Source of the DNA: Pontibacter russatus
GTDB taxonomy: Bacteria > Bacteroidota > Bacteroidia > Cytophagales > Hymenobacteraceae
Assembly: GCF_009931655.1 (NCBI RefSeq)
Contig: NZ_CP047984.1
Location: 2,002,501-2,066,500 of the forward strand
Direction of reading: 5' to 3'
DNA length: 64,000 bases
The position numbers and the translations under genes are program-made. The notes beneath the pieces were generated by a model. That model was not told the origin of the DNA and did no database searches. It saw nothing but the letters and a program-made list of their open reading frames with translations. This document shows positions 8,596 to 16,321 of the stretch, in pieces (the first letter of the stretch is position 1; each line of letters opens with the position of its first letter).

Positions 8596-9930
8596 TTACC
8601 TGTCGAACAACAGCCGCTCCCCTCTCCTGCTCTCATCAAACGCGCCGTTTATATAGGCCAGGTGCCCGGAGACAAACGTGTGGGTGATGGTGCTGCCGAA
8701 GGTGTGGCCCTCGAACGGCGACCAGCCGCACTGGTAATTGGTGTTATCCTTGCTGACGGTGTACGGCTTGTTCAAATCCACCAGCACCAAATCGGCCCAG
8801 TAGCCCTCGCGAATATAGCCGCGCTCGCGCACGTTGAACAGGATGGCAGGCGCATGGCACATTTTCTCCACCACCTTCTCCAGCGTCAGTTTGCCCTCCC
8901 GCACAAACGCCAGCATCATCTGCAGCGAGTGCTGCACCAGCGGCACCCCGGAAGGCGCTTTTTTATACTTTTGCTGCTTCTCGTCCCAGGTATGCGGCGC
9001 GTGGTCGGTGGCTATCACGTCCAGTTTGTCTTCCAGCAGCCCCTGTAGCAGCGCTTTCTTGTGGCGCGCCTCTTTGATGGCCGGGTTGCACTTTATCTGC
9101 GTGCCCAGCGTGTCGTAGTCTTCCTTGTCGAACCAGAGGTGATGCACGCAGACCTCGGCCGTGATGCGCTTCTGCTCCAGCGGGATATCATTCCGGAAAA
9201 GTTTGAGTTCTTCTTCGGTGGAGATGTGCAGGATGTGCAGGCGCGTGTTGTGCTTCTCGGCCAGTTTCACGGCCATAAACGACGATTTAAAGCAGGCTAC
9301 CTCGCTTCGGATTTCCGGGTGGCACTTTACCGGAATGTCCTCGCCGTACTTCTCCTCATATATGGCCATGTTGTCGCGGATGGTCTGCTCGTCCTCGCAG
9401 TGTACGGCAATGGGCAGCTTGGCTTTGGAAAAAATCTGCTCCAGCGTCTCGGCATTGTCCACCAGCATGTTGCCCGTAGAGGAGCCCATGAAAATCTTGA
9501 TGCCGCACACCGTGTTGGGGTTGGTGAGCAGCACCTCGGTCAGGTTGTCGTTGGTGGCGCCCATATAGAAGGAGTAGTTGGCCAGCGATGTCTCGGCGGC
9601 GATATTGTACTTGTCCTGCAGCAGTTCCTGGGTCACGGCATTCGGCACGGTATTCGGCATCTCCATATAGGAAGTCACGCCGCCGGCCACGGCTGCCCGC
9701 GCCTCCGAGCCAATCGTGGCCTTGTGCGTGAGGCCCGGCTCCCGGAAGTGTACCTGGTCGTCAATCACGCCGGGCAGCAGGTGCAGGCCGGTCGCATCGA
9801 TGGTTTCGTCGGCTTCGGCGGTCAGGTTTTGCCCCACCTGCGCAATGCGCCCGTCTTTTATCAGCACATCGGCCGTGGCGGTTTTTCCTTCGTTTACAAG
9901 CTGTGCGTTCTGTATGAGGATTGATTTCAT
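8596..9930 (-). CDS. pyrC: Dihydroorotase
   Basis: A 444-residue amidohydrolase of the long (class I) dihydroorotase type. It catalyses ring closure of carbamoyl aspartate to dihydroorotate in pyrimidine synthesis. Visible motifs are DDQVHFREPGLTHKA (residues 57-71), the metal-ligand histidines in VHCEDE and LHILHIS, and IATDHAPHTWDEK with the catalytic Asp. In place of the usual H-x-H near the N terminus the sequence has Q59-V-H61. I believe this is a feature of Bacteroidota enzymes, not damage. Allantoinase is the main alternative, but there is no purine-degradation context. Confidence 0.88.
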   Translation of the reverse strand: MKSILIQNAQLVNEGKTATADVLIKDGRIAQVGQNLTAEADETIDATGLHLLPGVIDDQVHFREPGLTHKATIGSEARAAVAGGVTSYMEMPNTVPNAVTQELLQDKYNIAAETSLANYSFYMGATNDNLTEVLLTNPNTVCGIKIFMGSSTGNMLVDNAETLEQIFSKAKLPIAVHCEDEQTIRDNMAIYEEKYGEDIPVKCHPEIRSEVACFKSSFMAVKLAEKHNTRLHILHISTEEELKLFRNDIPLEQKRITAEVCVHHLWFDKEDYDTLGTQIKCNPAIKEARHKKALLQGLLEDKLDVIATDHAPHTWDEKQQKYKKAPSGVPLVQHSLQMMLAFVREGKLTLEKVVEKMCHAPAILFNVRERGYIREGYWADLVLVDLNKPYTVSKDNTNYQCGWSPFEGHTFGSTITHTFVSGHLAYINGAFDESRRGERLLFDR

Positions 9931-10095
9931 GTTGCTAAGATACGGGAAGAGCGGCTGAAACAGTAGAAAAATTGTGCAATTTCGCTATTTAGCACCAGCC
10001 GGCACATACAGCAGAAGCGCCTCCTCCTGCGCGTGCCGCAACTGATGGGCCAGCGCTACAGTACACATTAGCACACTCTACCTCAGAAACCATAT

Positions 10096-11148
10096 ATGGG
10101 GCACCACTTTTCCCTCCGGCGATTTAACCAAATTCTCCTGGCGCTTCTGCTATTTTTCGGTATCCTCTACTTAGGCCAGTCGTTTATTGTGCCGATAGCC
10201 ATCGGCGGCCTGTTTGCGATGCTGCTGGTGCCCGTTTGCCGGAAACTCGAGAAATGGAGAGTGCCGCGCACAGGTGCCGCCGTCCTTTGCGTGCTCACGG
10301 TGGTCGTCGTGCTTGCCCTGGTGATTGTGGTGCTGGTCGACCAAATCACGGCGCTGGCTAACGACCTCCCCCGCCTCGACCTCAGGCTGGCCGCTCTGCT
10401 CGACGATATCCGCCATTTCATAAATGACACGTTCGAGGTTTCGCGGGAGGAGCAGAACGCGTACCTGCAGCGCAGCATTAGGAGTTCCCTGCAGTTAGTT
10501 GGCATATACCTCCGAAGCCTGTTCTTTTTCGCGGGCTCCATACTCGTCAGTTTCATCATCGTGATGAGTTACACGCTGCTGTTCCTGCTTTACAGGCGCA
10601 GGCTGAAAAACTTCATCATGCGGGTCACCGCCAACTACGACGCCAACGCCCATGCCATTGTAGGCAAAATCACGGACGTAGCCAGTTCCTATATAGCGGG
10701 CGTTTTCCTGGTCGTCCTTATCCTGTCCATCATCAATACGGCCGGGCTGGCCATCATCGGCATCGAGCACGCCCTGCTGTTTGGGCTGATGGCCGGCATC
10801 CTCAACATCATCCCCTATATAGGCTCCCTTACCGGCAGCCTGATACCTGTTCTGTTTGCCCTGCTCACCAAAGACTCGCTCTGGACACCGCTCGTGGTGG
10901 CCATTTTCTTTCTGGTGGTGCAGCAAATCGAGAGCTATATCCTCACCCCCAACATAACGGGCGGCAAAATAAAACTCAACCCGATGGCGACGCTGATGGT
11001 GCTGCTGCTCGGAAGCGCCATATGGGGCATTGCGGGCATGATTGTGTTTGTGCCGTATCTGGGCATCGCCAAAGTGGTGTTCGACAACATCAACCGGCTG
11101 AAACCGCTGGGGTACGTGCTCGGAAAAGACGGAGACGGGGAAGGCTAA
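10096..11148 (+). CDS. AI-2E family transporter (multi-pass membrane protein)
   Basis: A 350-residue protein with about eight hydrophobic segments: one at the N terminus (12-50), one at 73-93, another around 145-168, and a C-terminal bundle (about 205-335). The C-terminal bundle has GIEHALLFGLMAGILNIIPY and GSLIPVLFALLTKD, typical of the AI-2E/UPF0118 (TqsA/PerM) family. Members act as permeases or ion antiporters; the name from autoinducer-2 export is not general. It is followed after 83 bp by the DEAD-box helicase, which has its own promoter. Confidence 0.88.
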   Translation: MGHHFSLRRFNQILLALLLFFGILYLGQSFIVPIAIGGLFAMLLVPVCRKLEKWRVPRTGAAVLCVLTVVVVLALVIVVLVDQITALANDLPRLDLRLAALLDDIRHFINDTFEVSREEQNAYLQRSIRSSLQLVGIYLRSLFFFAGSILVSFIIVMSYTLLFLLYRRRLKNFIMRVTANYDANAHAIVGKITDVASSYIAGVFLVVLILSIINTAGLAIIGIEHALLFGLMAGILNIIPYIGSLTGSLIPVLFALLTKDSLWTPLVVAIFFLVVQQIESYILTPNITGGKIKLNPMATLMVLLLGSAIWGIAGMIVFVPYLGIAKVVFDNINRLKPLGYVLGKDGDGEG

Positions 11149-11168
11149 CAGCCGAATCCGGGCTGGCG

Positions 11169-11201
11169 TTGTCTCGCTCCCGCAAAATTACCGTACTTTT
11201 G
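11169..11201 (+). promoter_or_regulatory. Predicted promoter of the DEAD-box helicase gene
   Basis: TACTTTTG at 11194-11201 matches TAnnTTTG, with a TTG at 11169-11171 and a slightly long 22-base spacer. The RNA would start near 11208, about 24 bases before the ATG. Confidence 0.55.
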
Positions 11202-11231
11202 CAGGTATACTAAAGTAAAGGGAGCACCGCC

Positions 11232-12584
11232 ATGGCAGCAGAAGAAGAAAAAACAAGCACCTCGTTCGAAGACTTTAAGCTGAACAAGCAGCTGCTGAGC
11301 GCCATTGCCGAAGCCGGATATGAAAAGCCGACCCCCATCCAGCAGCAGGCCATACCGCTTGTGCTGGCGGGCCAGGATATATTGGGCATCGCGCAGACGG
11401 GCACCGGCAAGACTGCCGCCTACCTCCTGCCCCTGCTGATGAAGGTGAAATACGCCCAGGGCATGCACCCGCGCGCCCTGATTATCGCGCCCACCCGCGA
11501 GCTGGCGATGCAGATAGAGGAGCAAATCGGGCTGCTGGCCAAATACACCGACCTGCGCCACACGGCCATATACGGCGGCCTCGGCCCCAAAACGCAGATT
11601 GAGACTATCGCCAAAGGCATCGATATACTGGTGGCCACCCCGAAACGCCTGATGGAGCTTTACCTGAAAGGCGACCTGGTGCTGAAGGAACTGAAAACGC
11701 TGGTGCTGGACGAGGCCGACAAGATGATGGACATGGGCTTTATGCCGCAGATCCGCCAGATACTGGAGGTGATTCCGCGCAAGCGCCAGAACCTGCTGTT
11801 CTCCGCCACCATGCCGGATAAAGTGACGACCCTTTCGGAGGAGTTTCTGGAGTTCCCGACACGGGTGGAGGTGACGCCGCAGGCCACGCCCGTGGAAACC
11901 GTGAGCCAGGTGCTGTACCAGGTGCCGAACCTGCGCACCAAGATAGCGCTGCTCGAGCACCTGATTCAGGACGAGGAAAGCCTGAACCGCGTGATCATCT
12001 TTACGAGGAGCAAGAAAAATGCGGAGAGCGTTTCCAGATTCATCGAGCACCGGAACTATGGGGAGGTGCGGGCCATCCACGGCAACAAGGGGCAGAACAC
12101 CCGCATCAACTCGATGGAGGCATTTAAGGCGGGCGAGGTGCGCTTTCTGGTGGCAACCGATGTGGCGGCCCGCGGCATCGATGTCAGCATGGTGAGCCAC
12201 GTCATCAATTTTGACGTGCCGTTTGTGTATGAGGACTACGTACACCGCATCGGCCGCACCGGCCGGGCCGAGAACGCTGGCGCCGCCGTTACCTTCGCCA
12301 ACGAAGCCGAGATGTATCACATCCATAAAATCGAAAAGGTGATCCGGATGCAGATTCCGCAACTGCCGTTGCCAGCCGCTGTGGAAGTGTTTGAGACGCC
12401 GTTTGAGGAGCAGCAGGAAATCGCCAGGGAAATCGACCACCTGAAGCGCAGCGAAAACCCTGATTTCAAAGGTGCCTTCCACGAGAAAAAAGGCATTCCG
12501 AAGGGCAAACCGAAGAAAAGCAAAGGTGACCCGAAAGCCTCTTTCTGGAAAAAAACGAAAAAGAAAGGAAGCAGGAAGAAGTAA
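11232..12584 (+). CDS. DEAD/DEAH-box RNA helicase
   Basis: A 450-residue superfamily 2 RNA helicase. The Q motif PTPIQQQA is at about 33-40, motif I AQTGTGKT at 54-61, PTREL at 88-92, DEAD at 161-164, SAT near 195, ARGID near 307 and HRIGRTGR near 333. The lysine-rich C-terminal tail of about 40 residues (KKGIPKGKPKKSKGD and after) is the type that binds RNA without sequence preference. Such proteins unwind short RNA duplexes in ribosome assembly or cold response. The closest named group would be RhlE-like, but I do not assign a symbol. Confidence 0.93.
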   Translation: MAAEEEKTSTSFEDFKLNKQLLSAIAEAGYEKPTPIQQQAIPLVLAGQDILGIAQTGTGKTAAYLLPLLMKVKYAQGMHPRALIIAPTRELAMQIEEQIGLLAKYTDLRHTAIYGGLGPKTQIETIAKGIDILVATPKRLMELYLKGDLVLKELKTLVLDEADKMMDMGFMPQIRQILEVIPRKRQNLLFSATMPDKVTTLSEEFLEFPTRVEVTPQATPVETVSQVLYQVPNLRTKIALLEHLIQDEESLNRVIIFTRSKKNAESVSRFIEHRNYGEVRAIHGNKGQNTRINSMEAFKAGEVRFLVATDVAARGIDVSMVSHVINFDVPFVYEDYVHRIGRTGRAENAGAAVTFANEAEMYHIHKIEKVIRMQIPQLPLPAAVEVFETPFEEQQEIAREIDHLKRSENPDFKGAFHEKKGIPKGKPKKSKGDPKASFWKKTKKKGSRKK

Positions 12585-12636
12585 GGGCGGGTTTATATAT
12601 GTTGCCTTTATATTAGCCGCTATACGAACTAAAGCT

Positions 12637-12753
12637 GTTCCGGATTTCTTAATCCGGAACTTACCTGGAGCGGATTTCCTAATCCGCATGAACCCTTAGA
12701 TGGGGATCAGGAAATCCCCGATAGCTATCTTTCAGATTAAAAAAATCCGAAAG
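12637..12753. repeat. Array of four small hairpins with GGATT/AATCC cores
   Basis: Four inverted repeats follow each other at intervals of about 30 bases: 12637-12660 (perfect 10-bp stem, loop TCTT), 12670-12687 (7-bp stem, loop TCCT), 12702-12719 (GGGGAT/ATCCCC) and 12729-12753 (10-bp stem, one mismatch). Their stems share a GGATT...AATCC theme although the outer bases differ and pair. This is how REP-type elements look. It fills the gap after the helicase gene. Confidence 0.65.
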
Positions 12754-12775
12754 AGCTTTTCCTGAAGTGGACCAT

Positions 12776-12797
12776 AAGGAGGGGCGGGGGTGGCTGG
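12776..12797 (+). repeat. Partial copy of the GGAGGGG palindromic element
   Basis: Twenty of 22 bases agree with the right arm of the element at 33412-33649 (AAGGAGGGGC followed by a GGGGTGG run). Only one arm is present here. Confidence 0.6.
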
Positions 12798-12825
12798 ATA
12801 AATGAGCTTCCAATACAGCAAAAAA

Positions 12826-12843
12826 GGAAGCCCGTTAGCTTCC
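12826..12843 (-). terminator. Terminator of the 150-residue membrane protein gene
   Basis: A GGAAGC/GCTTCC stem followed on the minus strand by six T residues, 29 bases after the stop at 12872. Confidence 0.75.
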
Positions 12844-12871
12844 CTCCTCACCAGATTTATATATAAATCGC

Positions 12872-13324
12872 CTAAAAAAACTTGGAGGCCAGGTCTCCGA
12901 ACTCAAACACCATAAAGGTGAGCGTGAGGCTCCAGAAAAAAGAACTCCAGAGCATGTGCATGTAGATGTGCCTGCGGGGCGCTCCTAGAAGCGCGGCCAC
13001 CATCGTCCCGAAAATGGGCGTGAACAGGATAGGCGTCAGGAAAGCCACCCCCGACACGCCGAAGCGTTTCCATATATGGACGATGCGGCGGTTTTTTTTG
13101 CAGAACACCGGCTTCTGCCGCGCCCGGCGGCGGCGGGAAAGCCACTTAGACACGGCCTTACCGACCACTGAAAAAATCAGCACACTCGTCATCATGCCCG
13201 CCACCGTCAGCAGCATCGTCTCCAGGTAAGACAGACCAAGCGAAACGCCCGTAACCGGTCCGCCGAAGAACTTCACCATGCTCACCAGGTACACCGACAG
13301 ATATTTTACTACTTCCACAAACAT
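12872..13324 (-). CDS. Small membrane protein, unknown function
   Basis: A 150-residue protein with hydrophobic segments at about 4-28 and 32-58, a very basic loop (SRRRRARQKPVFCKKNRR, 63-81) and further segments at about 90-112 and 120-140. The GVSGVAFLTPILFTPIFG stretch recalls small multidrug-export-like or DedA-like membrane proteins, but I am not sure of either. Related proteins occur in other Bacteroidota as conserved hypotheticals. It stands alone with its own terminator. The start is ATG at 13324. Confidence 0.7.
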   Translation of the reverse strand: MFVEVVKYLSVYLVSMVKFFGGPVTGVSLGLSYLETMLLTVAGMMTSVLIFSVVGKAVSKWLSRRRRARQKPVFCKKNRRIVHIWKRFGVSGVAFLTPILFTPIFGTMVAALLGAPRRHIYMHMLWSSFFWSLTLTFMVFEFGDLASKFF

Positions 13325-13504
13325 GTGCTAAAATTGTATTCCAAGGTAAACAACAATACCCAGCTTTGTATATACGCAGCCACAATATATATGCTCTATG
13401 AATATTCCAACAATCTGATATGATAATTTATTAAGAGACAGGGGTTTAGGAAACGGCGTTTACAGAGGTTGCTATGTAACAGGCTGCCAGTGGCAATGGT
13501 TCAG

Positions 13505-14161
13505 TTATATCTTCGGTCCGAATGCCAGATCGCCCGCGTCGCCGAGGCCCGGCACGATGTAGGATCGCTCGTTCAGGTGGTCGTCCAGGGCGCCGAGCCA
13601 GAGCGTCGCCTCCGGCATTTCCTGCTGCACATGCGCCACGCCTTCCGGCGCGGCAATGGCGGCGGCCACATGCACCTGCTTCGGCATGCCGTGGCGCAGC
13701 ATCCCCTTGTAGGATTTCACCAGCGAGCGGCCCGTCGCCAACATGGGGTCCGCCAGTATCAGGATCTTGTCGTGCAGGTTAGTCGATGCCAGGTACTCCA
13801 TGTTTATCTGCAGCTCCGTGTTTTCCTCCTCCACCCGGTACGCGCCCACAAAGGTGCTGTAAGCCCTGTCGAAGTAGTGGATCATGCCGTTGTATAACGG
13901 CAAACCCGCCCTCAAAATTGTGGCGAGCACCGGCTGCTCGGCCAGCAGCATCGTCTGCGTCTCGGCCAGCGGCGTGGTGAGGGTGGCCGGGGCATAGGGC
14001 AGCGTTTTCGATATCTCGTAAGCCAGCAACTCTCCCAGCCGCTCCAGGTTGCGCCGGAAGCGCATGCTGTCGCCGTGTATTTTCACATCGCGCAGCTCGG
14101 CTATAAAATGGTTTGCCAGGGAAGGCGTGTCGGTGAGGATGTGGAGCTTGCTGTTTGCCAT
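13505..14161 (-). CDS. upp: Uracil phosphoribosyltransferase
   Basis: A 218-residue type I phosphoribosyltransferase that makes UMP from uracil and PRPP in pyrimidine salvage. The PRPP loop reads LADPMLATGRSL (about residues 136-147) and the uracil-binding end reads IVPGLGDAGDLAFG (203-216), both diagnostic for Upp. In the PRPP loop an Arg stands where most bacteria have Gly (ATGGS), which seems tolerated in this phylum. The start ATG at 14161 is supported by a TATCTTTA box about 30 bases upstream. No operon partner is seen. Confidence 0.93.
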   Translation of the reverse strand: MANSKLHILTDTPSLANHFIAELRDVKIHGDSMRFRRNLERLGELLAYEISKTLPYAPATLTTPLAETQTMLLAEQPVLATILRAGLPLYNGMIHYFDRAYSTFVGAYRVEEENTELQINMEYLASTNLHDKILILADPMLATGRSLVKSYKGMLRHGMPKQVHVAAAIAAPEGVAHVQQEMPEATLWLGALDDHLNERSYIVPGLGDAGDLAFGPKI

Positions 14162-14189
14162 GGTGAGGTGTCCGGGGGTGTTGTCGCGC

Positions 14190-14222
14190 TAAAGATACGC
14201 AGGGCACACTGGTTCCACCAAA
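14190..14222 (-). promoter_or_regulatory. Predicted promoter of upp
   Basis: On the minus strand TTTG (14219-14222), a 21-base spacer and TATCTTTA (14190-14197), one base off the -7 consensus. Confidence 0.5.
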
Positions 14223-14429
14223 GGGGGCATAAAATTTTGCGCGGTGGGCGGCATGCCCTCCCGAAAAAATGGCCTGAGGCCATATATGCCGCGTTTTTGG
14301 CAGGGGCTGAGGCATGGCTATCGCGGCGGGCGTTCCTGCCGAAGTGTAAAAATAGCGCGGCTTACCAGAACCTTAAAGCGGCAAAACAGTACATTCGCAC
14401 GTTCATCGCTTTACTTTCTTAAACTGCTT

Positions 14430-16091
14430 ATGCCCATGAGACGCGTACTTTGTGCTCTGAGCCTGCTGCTTGCCACTGGTTTAACGGCGCAGGCGCAGGA
14501 TGTATATGTGCCCTACAACCCCGAGGTGTACCACTTGATAGACCGCTACCAGATTAAGTATGGCGACAGGGTGCCGCAACTACAGACTGCCGTAAGGCCC
14601 TACGGGCGCGCGGATGTGGCGGACTTGGCCGAGGTCAGTGTGCGCAACGCCCGCTCCAGGGTCGACCAGTTCAACGCGCAGTACCTGCTCAACGACAACT
14701 GGAACTACACCAACGAGGAGAACAACGACAGCCAGCCCATCCTGCGGTACTTCTACCGGAACAAGACGGATTTATATCACTTCGAGAGCGAGAACTTTAC
14801 CCTGCGCGTGAATCCGGTGCTGCACCTGGAGGTGGGGCTCGACAACCAGACCGACGGCATCCGCTACACAAACACGCGCGGCGTGCAGCTTGAGGGCTCT
14901 ATTGACGAGCGCTTTGGCTACTACGCCTTCGTCGGCGAGAACCAGGCGCGGTTTCCGGGCTATGTGAACGACCGCATCCTGCGCGACAACGTGGTGCCGC
15001 ACGAGGTGTTCTGGAAAGACTTTAAAAAAGACGGCTACGACTTCATCACGGCGCGCGGCTACCTGAACTATGCCCTGAGCGAGCATGTGGAGATACAACT
15101 GGGCCACGACCGCCACGTGATCGGCGACGGCTACCGCTCCCTCATCTACTCCGACTACGCACCGCCGGCTTTTTTCCTGAAACTGAACACACGCGTCTGG
15201 AAGCTGCACTACATGAACCTGTTCCAGGAGCTGATCTCGGAGTACCGCCGCGACGCCCGCGACGGACTGCTCCCTAAAAAGTATATGGCCCTGCACCGCC
15301 TGGGCGTCAACGTGACAGACAATCTGAACATCGGGGTTTTTGAGCAGGTGATTTTTGCCCGCGGCGAAGGCAAGTTCGAGCTGCAGTACCTCAACCCGAT
15401 TATCTTTTACAGAAGCATTGAGCAGGCCCTGGGCAGCGAGGACAACGCCATGCTGGGCGCAGATTTTAAGTGGAACATCGCGAACCGCGTGCAGCTATAT
15501 GGGCAGTTGATGCTGGATGAGTTTCTGCTGAAGGAGGTGAAGGCGGGCAACGGCTGGTGGGCCAACAAGCAGGCGGGCCAGCTTGGCGCGAAATACATAG
15601 ACGCCTTCGGGCTGGGCAACTTCGACCTGCAGGGCGAGGTGAACATCATCCGCCCCTACACCTACCAGCACAAGGACCAGTTCACCAACTACCAGCACTA
15701 CAACCAGCCACTGGCGCACCCGATGGGGGCCAACCTGTACGAGCTGATCGGGATTGTGCGCTACCAGCCCATCCCGCGCCTGCACCTGACGGCCAAAGCC
15801 ATTGCCACCCGCTACGGCCAGGACACCGACAGCCTGAACTATGGCGGCAACGTGCTGCTCCCCTATACCAGCCGCGTGTCTGGCTACGGCAACGAAATCG
15901 GGCAGGGCGTTACCACCAACCAGCTGTTTTTAGACCTGACAGCCTCTTTCCAGTTGCGGCACAACATGTTCCTGGATTTGAAGCAAGTGGTGCGCCGCGC
16001 CGACGCGGAGCTCAACACGTTTGACAACAACACCTATTTCACCTCCTTCGCCTTCCGCTGGAACATTCCGCAACGGCTCCACGAGTTTTAA
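14430..16091 (+). CDS. Wzi/RemB-like outer-membrane beta-barrel protein
   Basis: A 553-residue exported protein. I start it at the ATG at 14430 because a signal peptide (MPMRRVLCALSLLLATGLTA) follows at once; the frame is open further upstream but lacks sense there. The mature start has YHLIDRYQIKYG. Then come many alternating beta strands ending in aromatic residues, up to FTSFAFRWNIPQRLHEF. I recognise it as the capsule-assembly Wzi / gliding-protein RemB superfamily. Wzi anchors capsule to the outer membrane, and RemB is a mobile surface protein of Flavobacterium. Which role applies here is open. A strong terminator follows. Confidence 0.75.
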   Translation: MPMRRVLCALSLLLATGLTAQAQDVYVPYNPEVYHLIDRYQIKYGDRVPQLQTAVRPYGRADVADLAEVSVRNARSRVDQFNAQYLLNDNWNYTNEENNDSQPILRYFYRNKTDLYHFESENFTLRVNPVLHLEVGLDNQTDGIRYTNTRGVQLEGSIDERFGYYAFVGENQARFPGYVNDRILRDNVVPHEVFWKDFKKDGYDFITARGYLNYALSEHVEIQLGHDRHVIGDGYRSLIYSDYAPPAFFLKLNTRVWKLHYMNLFQELISEYRRDARDGLLPKKYMALHRLGVNVTDNLNIGVFEQVIFARGEGKFELQYLNPIIFYRSIEQALGSEDNAMLGADFKWNIANRVQLYGQLMLDEFLLKEVKAGNGWWANKQAGQLGAKYIDAFGLGNFDLQGEVNIIRPYTYQHKDQFTNYQHYNQPLAHPMGANLYELIGIVRYQPIPRLHLTAKAIATRYGQDTDSLNYGGNVLLPYTSRVSGYGNEIGQGVTTNQLFLDLTASFQLRHNMFLDLKQVVRRADAELNTFDNNTYFTSFAFRWNIPQRLHEF

Positions 16092-16116
16092 TCCAAGGCA
16101 TATACTAGCATATTTG

Positions 16117-16158
16117 AAAAGAGAAGAGGTAGGGAGGAAATTCCACCTCTTCTCTTTT
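16117..16158 (+). terminator. Terminator after the Wzi/RemB-like gene
   Basis: A perfect 14-bp stem (AAAAGAGAAGAGGT/ACCTCTTCTCTTTT) with a 14-base loop, continuing into a pyrimidine-rich run. Confidence 0.85.
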
Positions 16159-16173
16159 CTTCTTATTAATAAG

Positions 16174-16181
16174 TATCTTTG
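16174..16181 (+). promoter_or_regulatory. Predicted -7 element ahead of the ABC exporter gene
   Basis: TATCTTTG is a perfect -7 box, followed by GCGCC. No clear TTG lies 19-21 bases upstream. It would give a leader of about 130 bases before the ATG at 16322. Confidence 0.5.
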
Positions 16182-16321
16182 CGCCAGCCGGGCCAACAGC
16201 ACCAAATGCCCTGGCACCATATATACTTTAAGCGGCAGCGCCCACGGTGCTGCCATACAGCGGTTGCTGACCATCCAGCCTATATATAATGGCAGGCTTG
16301 GCGGCGACATTTTATACCAGC

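Noticed and set aside
11145..12689. 514-codon open frame on the minus strand across the DEAD-box helicase
   Set aside because: It mirrors the helicase gene, is rich in His and Arg as expected from an antisense frame of GC-rich coding DNA, and matches no family.
13505..14161. Upp PRPP loop ATGRS suspected as a damaging change
   Set aside because: All other active-site blocks are intact and the substitution seems to occur in related enzymes, so the gene was kept as functional.
14244..14429. N-terminal extension of the Wzi/RemB-like gene
   Set aside because: Sixty-two extra codons would put unlikely Arg/Gly-rich sequence before a clear signal peptide.
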